Assembly (NCBI GenBank): GCA_021781255.1
Contig: JAJXXG010000086.1
Location: forward strand, 1 to 14,379
DNA: 14,379 nucleotides
Direction of reading: 5' to 3'
Source of the DNA: Acidobacteriota bacterium
GTDB lineage: Bacteria; Acidobacteriota; Terriglobia; Terriglobales; Acidobacteriaceae
Both the position numbers and the translations under genes were made by a program. Positions 7,332-14,379 of this stretch are shown piece after piece (position 1 is the first letter of the stretch; each line of letters starts with the position of its first letter). Below the pieces are notes generated by a model that saw nothing but the letters and a program-made list of their open reading frames with translations, made no database searches and was not told where the DNA came from.

Positions 7332-9482
7332 TTAGTGCTCGTCCAGGTCCACGCGATACAGATTCACGCTGGAGGTGCGCGCGCTCACCATGGGCAGGTC
7401 GCCCGGAGCCAGCCCGATAAGCCGGTAGTCGGTCGCGGCAATCGGCTGAAGGCTGCGGATGGTTGCCACCTGCTCCACCGGCCCTGCCGGGATCGCCACG
7501 CGGTAGATCGGCTTCCCCTGTTCCAGAAAATCCTGGAAGTAGACAAACCGGCTGTCATGCGACCACGTCGGGTCGCCCACGCCGTGAACCGCCAGCGTGG
7601 TCCAGCGTTCCGTTGTCCGGTCAAACAGCATCAGCGCCTTCTGGTCAAGGCGAATTGCGGCGATATACCGCCCATCCGGGGAGAATCGCGGGCTGAACAA
7701 CCCGGCTGATCCCGGAACCTCCGTCACCTGGTGCGTCTGCAGGTTCAACAAATGAATGGCCTTGGGCTGGCCCATATCCATGCGGTCCGGCGGACGCCCA
7801 AAGACCAGCGTCTGGCCGTCTGCAGCCCAGTCCGGATCGGCCTCGTTGCGGTCCTCATTCAGCGCGGGCGTCAGCTTGCCGCCGTCTGCATCCATCAGAT
7901 ACACCCTCCACGGCTTGCCCGGCTCCTCTCCCATCAGCGCCAGTTGCCTGTGGTCAGGAGACCACTTCATATTGAAGATGCGAAACGGCGGCGTGGTCAG
8001 CTCCAGCCGCTCCGTGCCATTGGCCCGGCTGCGCCACAGCGAGCCGTCCGAGGCGTTCAGCCACGCAACCCACTGTCCATCCGCCGAATAAACCGCCAGC
8101 GCCGCCGTGCTCAAATTGCTCTCTAACGCAAGGAAAGCATTTGATTTAGGCGTCGCCCGCAGCAGCTCAATCTGCCAGTCCACCCCGATAAACTGGATCC
8201 GGTGGCTCCCCGGAGACGTGCTGGGAGCCTCATAGTCCAGCGGGCCATTCGTAATCTGCCGTGGTTCGCGGTCCTTCCTGTACCAGGGGTGCTCCTGCAA
8301 CGCCCATATCTCGCTGTGCCCCGAGTGCCACGACTGGAAGACATAGAATTCGCCGTCCGGGGTCCAGCTTCCGCAGCACTCGCTGGCCGGCTGACTCCAG
8401 CCCTGCAGCAGCGGATGCAGATGACTTCCATCCGCATCCGCCTCCCACAATGACAGCGTCAGGTTCTTCGTATCCCGCACGGTAAAGCGCAGGCGGCTGC
8501 CATCCGGCGACCAGCGCAGCCAGAATCCCAATCCCTGTGTTTTCAAAAAGCTATGTGGATCGCTCCCATCGGTTCCCACAATCGCCAGGTCATTTCCGTT
8601 GGCCACCAGCAGATGTCGCCCATCCGGCATCCAGGTCGCATCGTGCGCCACCACATTCGGCACCCGCAGCGCGTCCCCGCCCAGTGTGGGCACAATCCAC
8701 AGCGGCTGCTCCGGGTCGGCCTGCAAGTGGCTGTGAACAATCAGCTTGGACCCATCCGGAGAAAGCGACCCAATCAGCGGAGCCCCAATCTCCGACGGCA
8801 GATCGATATAGCTGATCTCGCCGTTGGCCGCCAGCGCAACCGCCAGCGCGGGGTTGCCGCCGTTCATCTGCGAAAAGTAGAGCCGCGCGCCATCGCTGGC
8901 CGAGCTGGAGACGCTCTGCACGTCCAGATCATTTGCCAGCACATGCCCGGAGTACGTAACCTGCACAATCCGATAGGGTTTAAGCACCTGCGGGCGCTGG
9001 AACAGAATCGCCGCCAGGGCAAGAATCACCAGCGCCAGCGCGCCCGCCACCCAGCGCCATCGATTCCGGTTGCTCCGGCTGGTTGGGGCAGCGGGCAAAT
9101 CCGGCGTGGCCGCCTCGGCCGAAGCTGGCGCAGGGGATGGGTCGATCGTCTTGACCGGGGCAATGAACCGGTAGCCGCGCTTGGCCAGAGTCTCCACAAA
9201 GCGCGGATTCTCGGCCGAGTCGCCCAGAGCATCGCGCAGCTTGTTTACCGCGATGCCCAGGCTATGGTCAAAGTCCACCGTGGTGTCGCTGCCCCACAGC
9301 AGGTGTTGCAGCGTCTCCCGGGAAACCACCTCGCCCGGATGCTCCAGCAGGGCCACCAGCAGCTTGAAGGGCTGGCTTTGCAGGCGGACTCGTACGCCGG
9401 AGCGCCGCAGTTCGCCGCTCTTCAAGTCAGCTTCAAAAAGGCCAAACTGCACCCGTCTTGCGCCGCCGTTGTCCTGCTCCAT
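7332..9482 (-). CDS. Membrane-tethered winged-helix regulator with periplasmic TolB-like beta-propeller
   Basis: 716 residues from the chosen start. Residues 8-110 are an OmpR/CadC-type winged-helix DNA-binding domain (VQFGLFEADLKSGELRR; LLVALLEHPGEVVSRE; DHSLGIAVNKLRDALGD; ETLAKRGYRFIAPV). Then come a Pro/Ala/Ser linker (111-138), a basic stretch (RSNRNRWRW) and one membrane helix (about 144-161). The rest (about 170-716) is a TolB/WD40-like propeller with repeated SPDG-type blades (SPDGSKL, MPDGRHL, SPDGSRL, TPDGEFY, SADGQWV, FSPDGRYI). The basic flank predicts DNA binding inside and propeller in the periplasm, a CadC-like one-component sensor. Start 9482 puts nine residues before the domain, as usual; an in-frame ATG at 9548 would add 22 non-domain residues and has no ribosome site, while the chosen start has only a weak one (AGGG). 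It is divergent from the receptor gene and probably controls it. Confidence 0.88.
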   Translation of the reverse strand: MEQDNGGARRVQFGLFEADLKSGELRRSGVRVRLQSQPFKLLVALLEHPGEVVSRETLQHLLWGSDTTVDFDHSLGIAVNKLRDALGDSAENPRFVETLAKRGYRFIAPVKTIDPSPAPASAEAATPDLPAAPTSRSNRNRWRWVAGALALVILALAAILFQRPQVLKPYRIVQVTYSGHVLANDLDVQSVSSSASDGARLYFSQMNGGNPALAVALAANGEISYIDLPSEIGAPLIGSLSPDGSKLIVHSHLQADPEQPLWIVPTLGGDALRVPNVVAHDATWMPDGRHLLVANGNDLAIVGTDGSDPHSFLKTQGLGFWLRWSPDGSRLRFTVRDTKNLTLSLWEADADGSHLHPLLQGWSQPASECCGSWTPDGEFYVFQSWHSGHSEIWALQEHPWYRKDREPRQITNGPLDYEAPSTSPGSHRIQFIGVDWQIELLRATPKSNAFLALESNLSTAALAVYSADGQWVAWLNASDGSLWRSRANGTERLELTTPPFRIFNMKWSPDHRQLALMGEEPGKPWRVYLMDADGGKLTPALNEDRNEADPDWAADGQTLVFGRPPDRMDMGQPKAIHLLNLQTHQVTEVPGSAGLFSPRFSPDGRYIAAIRLDQKALMLFDRTTERWTTLAVHGVGDPTWSHDSRFVYFQDFLEQGKPIYRVAIPAGPVEQVATIRSLQPIAATDYRLIGLAPGDLPMVSARTSSVNLYRVDLDEH

Positions 9483-9556
9483 GGTCACCGGGCCCTGACT
9501 GATCCCTGCACCGTAGTGTAAGCCAGAAGGAATGTATTCCCTCTCCATCTACGGAT

Positions 9557-9581
9557 GGATGGCGCCCAAATGGCACCATCC
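9557..9581 (-). repeat. Inverted repeat / leader hairpin upstream of the regulator gene
   Basis: On the minus strand GGATGGTGCC and GGCGCCATCC flank a 5-base ATTTG loop. As regulator-sense RNA all ten positions pair, one as a G-U wobble; as DNA or opposite-strand RNA that position is a mismatch. It lies 75-99 bases before the chosen start (9482) and 9-33 bases before the alternative start (9548). No T-run follows, so it is not an intrinsic terminator. It could be an operator or a leader hairpin. Confidence 0.45.
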
Positions 9582-9610
9582 GGCAGGAGATATGTACCCA
9601 TAAAAATATG

Positions 9611-9640
9611 AAAATAAACGAAATATTCGATGAGTGTAAA
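9611..9640 (-). promoter_or_regulatory. Putative promoter of the regulator gene
   Basis: On the minus strand TTTACA (9635-9640) and TATTTT (9611-9616) are separated by 18 bases within the AT-rich core. Each matches the sigma-70 consensus at four or five positions. Transcription from here would place the 9557-9581 hairpin in the 5' leader. Confidence 0.35.
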
Positions 9641-9774
9641 TTGAGCGCGAATTGGCCCGCTGTTGATTGACCATCCCTGTCGCCGAAGCGTTTCTTCGTC
9701 TGTGGCTACCCGGAGTGACACGTAGCGGTCGCATCCGGGAGTCGCGATTCGTACCCAGCAATCAAGCATTTCTT

Positions 9775-9780
9775 GGAGGA
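9775..9780 (+). promoter_or_regulatory. Ribosome binding site of the TonB-dependent receptor gene
   Basis: GGAGGA ends seven bases before the ATG at 9788. An in-frame TTG at 9773 would place this Shine-Dalgarno sequence inside the coding region, so that longer reading is rejected. Confidence 0.8.
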
Positions 9781-9787
9781 AACAGTG

Positions 9788-12700
9788 ATGTTCAAGGGAT
9801 TCATGCCCATGCCAACCGGGCACCGTCGCCTGCGTTATTCGGCCGCGGTCCTGGTGGCTCTGCTGTCCTGCCTGTTGCTGCCCCGGCTGTTCGCACAGTC
9901 TGATCTCGGCAGCATTCGCGGCACCGTACAGGACACGACGGGAGCGGTAGTCTCCACCGCTTCTGTTCAAATTACAAATACAGACACCGGCCTCACCCGG
10001 TCCGCCGCCGTCGATGCTGCCGGCCTGTTCCACTTTGAGGCTCTGCCTCGCGGCAACTACCGGGCAACCGTCAAGGCGGCCGGATTTGAGACCGTCAACC
10101 AGCCGTTTGTCCTTCAGGTCTCCCAGGTCGTAACTCTTGCCTTCAAGCTCAAGCCCGGCGCGGTCAATGAGTCGGTGATGGTGACGGACGCTGCTCCCAT
10201 CGTCGATCTGTCCACGTCCTCCACCGGCGCCGTCATCCAGTCTGACCAGATTACGCAGCTTCCGCTCAACGGCCGCAACTTCACGCAGCTTGCCCTGCTG
10301 GCTCCGGGCATGACGCGCGGCGCGTATGGTTCGGCAGTCTCCGGTGTCAACGGCAACGTCGAGTTCTCGCGCTTCTTCGATGTGGGCGGCACGGCCCTCT
10401 CCACCAACGGTCTTCGTCAGCAGGCCAACAACTACGAGCTGGACGGCGTTGACAACAACGACGGCCTCGTCAACACCATCGTCTTCGTTCCGCCCATTGA
10501 GGCCACTCAGGAATTCCGCGTCAACACCACCATGGCCCCCGCCGAGTTCGGCAAGGCCGGCGGCGCTATCATTCAGACATCCATCAAGAGCGGCACCAAC
10601 AGCATTCACGGTTCGGCCTACGAGTTCTATCGCGACCAGGCCTTCGACGCTAACAACTCGCAGAACGCCTACTTCAATCCCGGCAGCAAGACCACGACCT
10701 ACCGCAAGCATCAGTACGGCTTTGCCGTCGGTGGCCCCATTCTGCGCAACAAGCTCTTCGCCTTCGGCGATTTGGCTGACGTGCGCGAAGCGCTACCCGG
10801 CAACTCCGGCATGGTTACGGTGCCCACAGCGCTTGAGCGTACCGGCGACTTCTCTGAGCTCCTCGCTGACCCCAATCCGCTGACCACCACGCCTGCGCAG
10901 TATGCGTCCACCACCGGTTGCGCTACGGTTACGGGCGCCGTGCCGGGAGCCATCTACGATCCCCTCACGTGCGCGCCGTTCCAGGGCAACATCATCCCCA
11001 CCAGCCGCGCCAATCCAGCTGCGTTGAAGTACCTGCAGGCCTTCCCGCTGCCCACGCCCGGCCTGGGTGCGCACAACGGCCTTGTGCAGAACTACCAGAC
11101 CCACGAGAAAGAAACGGTGAACGAGACCGACTTCGACATCCGTCTCGACGCCAACGTCAGCAGCCGTGACCTGCTCTTCGTCCGCTACAGCTACGGCCAG
11201 TTCCAGAATCCCAAGAGCAGCGAATTTCCCAATCTGCCTGCCGGCTACGGCACAGGCGCCAACGTCAACCATCCCCGCGGCGGGGCAGCCGGCTGGACGC
11301 ACACCTTCAGCCCGCACATCGTCAACGAGTTCCGCTACGGCTATGTGCGGCCGTTCTACGCGTACATCAATCCCATGGAGGGGACCGCGGTCTCCGCGAA
11401 CCTTGGAATCCTGAATGCCAACCGCAACGCGCTTCTCGGCGGCGGCGCACTCATCGGCGGCAACGGCTATGAGCTGGAGTACACCGGCGACTGGGGTCCG
11501 TACGAGGTGCCGCAGCATACCAACCAGTTCGCAGACTCCGTCTCCATCGTGCGTGGAGCCCACTCCTTCAAGGTTGGAGCCTCCATCATTCATCGCCGCG
11601 TAGACTTCTTCAACACGCCGGACTCCAAGGGCTACTTCAACATCGGCGGCTTCAACTATCCCGGCACCGGCCGCTTCACCGGCTTTGAACAGTCTGAGCT
11701 GCTGGCCGGCTTCACAGACTACGCCATCGGCGTTGCCAGCCAGTACTTCGACACCGTCAACTGGGAAACGGGCTACTACGCGCAGGACGACTGGAAGCTC
11801 AATCGTCGCCTCACGCTCAACCTTGGCATCCGCTATGACCTCTATACCAACCCCTACGAAATCCATAACGAGCAGTCTGACTTCAACCTCAACACGCAGA
11901 CCCTCGTCGTGGCCGGCAGCAATGGCGTAAGCCGCAGCATCATCCAGACAGACAAGACCAACTTCGCTCCGCGCCTTGGTTTTGCCTACGATCTGCTCGG
12001 TGATGGCAAGACGTCCCTGCGCGGCGGCTTCGGCATCTTCTACTTCCTCGACCGTGGAGGCGTGGGCAACCAGCTCTCCAACAATCCTGACTTCAACGGC
12101 TATGAGCAGTACACGGCGGGCAATGCTTTCCGCATCACCTTCACCGGTCAGGGCCCTGCGGGCGACAACAACAATCTGAACGCCACCAGCGCGCTTCCGC
12201 TGCCGATCTTCGGCTCCACGGTCGATCGCTCCAACCCGGTCAACGCAGCTCTGCTCGCGGTTCTGCCTACGAACAAGACCCCGCGCGTCATGGAGTGGAA
12301 CCTGCAGTTGGAGCGCCAGCTCGACAAGGACACCTCCATCAACGCAGCCTACGTAGGCGACAAGTCCGATCGTCTCTCCACGTGGTTCAATATCAACGGG
12401 CCCGTGCTCAACAGCACCACCACACTCTATCCCAAGCGCGGCTCCATCACGGAGGGCGCGAACATCGGCTCAGGCAACTACAACGCTCTGCAGGTCTTCC
12501 TCAATCGCCGCGCATTGCAGGGCGTGCAGCTTACGGCCGCCTACACCTGGTCGCATACCTTCGATAACTCCAACGGTGCCTTCTCCACCGGCGCCAACGG
12601 CCCGGGGCAGAATATGTTCATCACCGCCTCGGGCATCGACATGGCCGCCAACTACGGCAGCGCCGACCAGGACCAGCGCCAGACCTTCAGCTTCAGCGGG

Positions 12701-13267
12701 CTGGCACAGCTGCCCTTCGGGCGTGGCAAGGCCTTCGGCTCCAACATCCCGCTCGCTCTGGATGAAGCCATAGGCGGCTGGCAGTTCGACACCGTGGTCA
12801 CGCTGCAAACCGGCACGCCGTTCGATCTCACCACCAACAAGGGAACCGATCCCAACGGCAACATCATCAACTCCACGTTTACCAACCGCGTGGACATCGT
12901 CAAGGGAGTCTCTTATCCCAAGACGCTGCATCAGTGGTTCGCCACCGGATCGTTTACGCCTCCGCCGGTCACGGCCGCTGGCATTCCCATTCGTCCCGGC
13001 AGCCTGAATCGCAACGTGCTCCACGGGCCTGGCTATCGCGGCATGGATGCTGCTCTCTTCAAGAGCTTCACCCTGCCAGAGAAGATCAAGTTCGAGTTCC
13101 GCTTCCAGGCCTACAACGTCTTCAACACGCCGCAGTTCACCAACCCCAACGGTTACCTGGACTCCGGCGTGAACAACTCCAACCCGCTAAGCAACTTTGG
13201 CGCGATCGATGGAACTCGCGAATACACTGAGCGCCAACTCGAGTTCGGTGGACGTCTCACGTTCTAG
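9788..13267 (+). CDS. TonB-dependent receptor with N-terminal carboxypeptidase-regulatory-like domain (Oar-like)
   Basis: A 1159-residue outer-membrane protein. The signal peptide is MFKGFMPMPT through LLPRLFA, cleaved after A36 before QSDLGSIRG. Residues about 38-125 form a carboxypeptidase-regulatory-like beta-sandwich (GTVQDTTGAVVSTASVQIT; DAAGLFHFEALPRGNYRATVKAAGF). The plug follows, with ITQLPLNGRNF (155-165), NYELDGVDNND (215-225) and GGAIIQTSIKSGTN; the remainder is a very long 22-strand-type barrel ending in RLEFGGRLTF with a C-terminal Phe, the usual barrel-assembly signal. Such proteins are greatly expanded in Acidobacteria and are thought to import large ligands, often oligosaccharides or peptides, with TonB/ExbBD energy. 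No classic TonB box is evident. The start is fixed by GGAGGA. Its neighbours, a divergent sensor-regulator and a downstream exported GH13 enzyme, suggest an alpha-glucan ligand; this is inference. Confidence 0.94.
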   Translation: MFKGFMPMPTGHRRLRYSAAVLVALLSCLLLPRLFAQSDLGSIRGTVQDTTGAVVSTASVQITNTDTGLTRSAAVDAAGLFHFEALPRGNYRATVKAAGFETVNQPFVLQVSQVVTLAFKLKPGAVNESVMVTDAAPIVDLSTSSTGAVIQSDQITQLPLNGRNFTQLALLAPGMTRGAYGSAVSGVNGNVEFSRFFDVGGTALSTNGLRQQANNYELDGVDNNDGLVNTIVFVPPIEATQEFRVNTTMAPAEFGKAGGAIIQTSIKSGTNSIHGSAYEFYRDQAFDANNSQNAYFNPGSKTTTYRKHQYGFAVGGPILRNKLFAFGDLADVREALPGNSGMVTVPTALERTGDFSELLADPNPLTTTPAQYASTTGCATVTGAVPGAIYDPLTCAPFQGNIIPTSRANPAALKYLQAFPLPTPGLGAHNGLVQNYQTHEKETVNETDFDIRLDANVSSRDLLFVRYSYGQFQNPKSSEFPNLPAGYGTGANVNHPRGGAAGWTHTFSPHIVNEFRYGYVRPFYAYINPMEGTAVSANLGILNANRNALLGGGALIGGNGYELEYTGDWGPYEVPQHTNQFADSVSIVRGAHSFKVGASIIHRRVDFFNTPDSKGYFNIGGFNYPGTGRFTGFEQSELLAGFTDYAIGVASQYFDTVNWETGYYAQDDWKLNRRLTLNLGIRYDLYTNPYEIHNEQSDFNLNTQTLVVAGSNGVSRSIIQTDKTNFAPRLGFAYDLLGDGKTSLRGGFGIFYFLDRGGVGNQLSNNPDFNGYEQYTAGNAFRITFTGQGPAGDNNNLNATSALPLPIFGSTVDRSNPVNAALLAVLPTNKTPRVMEWNLQLERQLDKDTSINAAYVGDKSDRLSTWFNINGPVLNSTTTLYPKRGSITEGANIGSGNYNALQVFLNRRALQGVQLTAAYTWSHTFDNSNGAFSTGANGPGQNMFITASGIDMAANYGSADQDQRQTFSFSGLAQLPFGRGKAFGSNIPLALDEAIGGWQFDTVVTLQTGTPFDLTTNKGTDPNGNIINSTFTNRVDIVKGVSYPKTLHQWFATGSFTPPPVTAAGIPIRPGSLNRNVLHGPGYRGMDAALFKSFTLPEKIKFEFRFQAYNVFNTPQFTNPNGYLDSGVNNSNPLSNFGAIDGTREYTERQLEFGGRLTF

Positions 13268-13298
13268 TCTCCTGGCGAAGGACAAGCCACTGAACCAA

Positions 13299-13326
13299 CC
13301 CGCGGCAGTCGCCTGGCTGCCGCGGG
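13299..13326 (+). terminator. Strong hairpin after the receptor gene, probable terminator
   Basis: CCCGCGGCAG and CTGCCGCGGG form a perfect 10-bp GC-rich stem with an 8-base loop, 31 bases past the receptor stop. The T-rich stretch (GTTTTG) comes about 20 bases later rather than directly after the stem, so termination may be inefficient or Rho-assisted; it may also protect the receptor mRNA 3' end while allowing some read-through into the amylase gene. Confidence 0.55.
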
Positions 13327-13351
13327 GCATCACCACAAGATAATGTTTTGG

Positions 13352-13380
13352 TTGTGAGTCAAGTGCCGGAGCGGTACTCT
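13352..13380 (+). promoter_or_regulatory. Weak promoter candidate for the amylase gene
   Basis: TTGTGA (13352-13357) and TACTCT (13375-13380) are 17 bases apart and match the sigma-70 boxes at four and three positions. The -10 half lies in the loop of an interrupted inverted repeat (13363-13391): GTGC, a 3-base bulge, AGCGG, then CCGCT, GCAC. That arrangement would suit an operator, but the match is weak. Confidence 0.25.
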
Positions 13381-13419
13381 GTCCGCTGCACCTACGCTCG
13401 CTCTCTCTCGGAGATCCTC

Positions 13420-14379
13420 ATGCGGTTGCTGTCCCGTTTTCTGGCGCTTTTCTGTCTGTGCTTTCTTCTGCCCGATGCATGTGCACAGGCGCCGCGCATT
13501 GACAAGATCGACCCGCCCGGCTGGTGGGCCGGCATGCCCGATCCCATGCTGCTGTTGCACGGTGAGCATCTGGATCACGCACGCTTCCGCATCACGGGCA
13601 AGCATGTAACGATCGTCCGCACGCAGTCTTCGCCAAACGGCCACTGGGCCTTCGTCTGGCTCAGTACTGCCAATGCCTCGCCGCAAACCCTGCAGATCAC
13701 GGCCAGCAACAACGCCGGTCAGGCGCAGCATAGCTACGTGCTTCAGGCGCGCGCGCAGGATCCAAAGGCGCACGCCGGCTTCTCCTCCGCTGACGTCATC
13801 TACCTCATCATGACCGATCGCTTTGCAGACGGCGACCCCGGCAACAATCAGCCCGGCTATGACCGCGCGGCATCGCGTGGCTGGCACGGCGGAGACTTCG
13901 CCGGCATCGAGCAGCATCTCGACTATCTGAAGCAACTCGGCATCACAGCGCTGTGGACCACGCCCATCGTCTCCAACGCAAACATGCACGACTCCTATCA
14001 CGGCTACGCTGCAACAGACCTCTATGCCGTCGATTCACACTTCGGCACACTGCAGGATTACCGCCATCTATCAGACGCGCTCCATGCGCGCGGCATCAAG
14101 CTCATCCTCGATCTCGTTCCCAATCACATCGGTGTGCAGCATCCGTGGGTGCTCGATCCGCCAGCGCCCGACTGGTTCCATGGCACGCTCGAGCATCATC
14201 AGCAGGCACAGCATGACTTCTATCAGCTTGTAGATCCGCACGCTCCGCAGCGGGCCTGGAATGACATAACGCACGGCTGGTTTACTGACGCCATGCCCGA
14301 CCTCAACCAGCAAAATCCGCTCGTAGCGCAGTACTTGATTCAGAATGCGCTGTGGTGGATTGAGACTGCGAATGTGGAC
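13420..14379 (+). CDS. Exported GH13 alpha-amylase, cyclomaltodextrinase type, N-terminal 320 residues (3' end outside window)
   Basis: The frame is open from ATG 13420 to the window end without a stop. GGAG six bases upstream supports the start. Residues 1-22 are a signal peptide (LLSRFLALFCLCFLLPDACA, then QAPRI), so the enzyme is periplasmic or secreted; the lipobox is not convincing. Residues about 26-110 match the cyclomaltodextrinase N-terminal domain (IDKIDPPGWWAGM, LLLHGEHL). The GH13 catalytic barrel starts near 124 (DVIYLIMTDRFADGD), then GWHGGDFAGI, GITALWTTPI and HGYAATDLYAVDSHFGT. Conserved region I is DLVPNH (231-236) and region V is MPDLN (292-296). The sequence stops at ETANVD, just before region II, which should hold the nucleophile Asp. 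It should hydrolyse alpha-1,4-glucans or cyclodextrins, fitting with the receptor gene upstream. Exact specificity cannot be read. Confidence 0.9.
   Translation, partial: MRLLSRFLALFCLCFLLPDACAQAPRIDKIDPPGWWAGMPDPMLLLHGEHLDHARFRITGKHVTIVRTQSSPNGHWAFVWLSTANASPQTLQITASNNAGQAQHSYVLQARAQDPKAHAGFSSADVIYLIMTDRFADGDPGNNQPGYDRAASRGWHGGDFAGIEQHLDYLKQLGITALWTTPIVSNANMHDSYHGYAATDLYAVDSHFGTLQDYRHLSDALHARGIKLILDLVPNHIGVQHPWVLDPPAPDWFHGTLEHHQQAQHDFYQLVDPHAPQRAWNDITHGWFTDAMPDLNQQNPLVAQYLIQNALWWIETANVD

Larger units (their letters stand above)
9483..9787. other. 305-bp divergent intergenic region between regulator and receptor genes
   Basis: No gene is supported here. It holds an AT-rich core (about 9595-9645) in otherwise GC-rich DNA, a minus-strand promoter candidate, a leader inverted repeat on the regulator side (9557-9581), and on the receptor side two small inverted repeats: CGAAG/CTTCG (9684-9698) and CCCGGA/TCCGGG (9709-9739). 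A receptor promoter should lie here, but I see no convincing plus-strand -35/-10 pair; TTGAGC at 9641-9646 is the best -35-like hexamer and lacks a good partner. Confidence 0.6.

Noticed and set aside
9773..9787. Upstream TTG start for the receptor gene
   Set aside because: It would put the GGAGGA ribosome site inside the coding sequence; the ATG at 9788 is correctly spaced from that site and begins a normal signal peptide.
9485..10711. 408-residue open frame on the minus strand across the regulator/receptor divergent region
   Set aside because: It lies antisense to the well-supported receptor gene and through the AT-rich promoter region; its Gly/Ala/Asp/Val-rich composition fits the reverse complement of a high-GC gene, and no domain is recognisable.
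10793..11866. 357-residue minus-strand frame inside the receptor gene
   Set aside because: Val/Gly/Ala/Glu-rich antisense shadow of the receptor barrel, without domain motifs.
13330..14001. 223-residue minus-strand frame at the right end
   Set aside because: Antisense to the GH13 gene, whose signal peptide, N-terminal domain and catalytic motifs are unmistakable on the plus strand.

Overview
The window is high-GC bacterial DNA that looks like Acidobacteriota, class Terriglobia (Acidobacteriaceae-like). The evidence is family content. It has a very large Oar-like TonB-dependent receptor with an N-terminal carboxypeptidase-regulatory fold. It has a membrane-tethered winged-helix regulator fused to a TolB-like propeller. 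It also has the start of a sigma factor with an N-terminus of the kind I recall from this phylum. This is recognition of families, not a database result. I see no mobile elements, tRNA, rRNA or CRISPR.

Left block (1-7052, all on the minus strand, read right to left). This is a tightly packed efflux operon: a TolC-type outer-membrane channel, a lipoprotein periplasmic adaptor, an RND inner-membrane pump, a small YgaP-like (DUF2892) membrane protein, a class I SAM-dependent methyltransferase and a 93-residue Cys-containing protein. Three junctions are 4-base ATGA stop/start overlaps; the other two gaps are only 6 and 14 bases. Downstream, after a hairpin and a TATACT -10-like box, a sigma-70-family gene begins and runs off the window. 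The first three genes should form a tripartite envelope-spanning pump. The next three look like co-expressed accessory genes whose role is not known to me.

Middle (7053-7331). This intergenic stretch holds the putative efflux promoter with a direct repeat, and a 14-bp palindrome behind the regulator gene.

Right block (7332-14379). A minus-strand gene encodes the winged-helix / one-membrane-segment / propeller regulator. It is divergent, across 305 bp, from a plus-strand receptor gene. A strong hairpin follows the receptor, then the 5' end of an exported GH13 amylase of cyclomaltodextrinase type, cut by the window end. My reading is a starch or maltodextrin uptake locus: sensor-regulator, outer-membrane importer and periplasmic glucan hydrolase, arranged like a Sus system but with no SusD homologue visible. 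That joint function is inferred from gene order.

Long open frames antisense to the pump, receptor and regulator genes are coding shadows caused by high GC and were left out.
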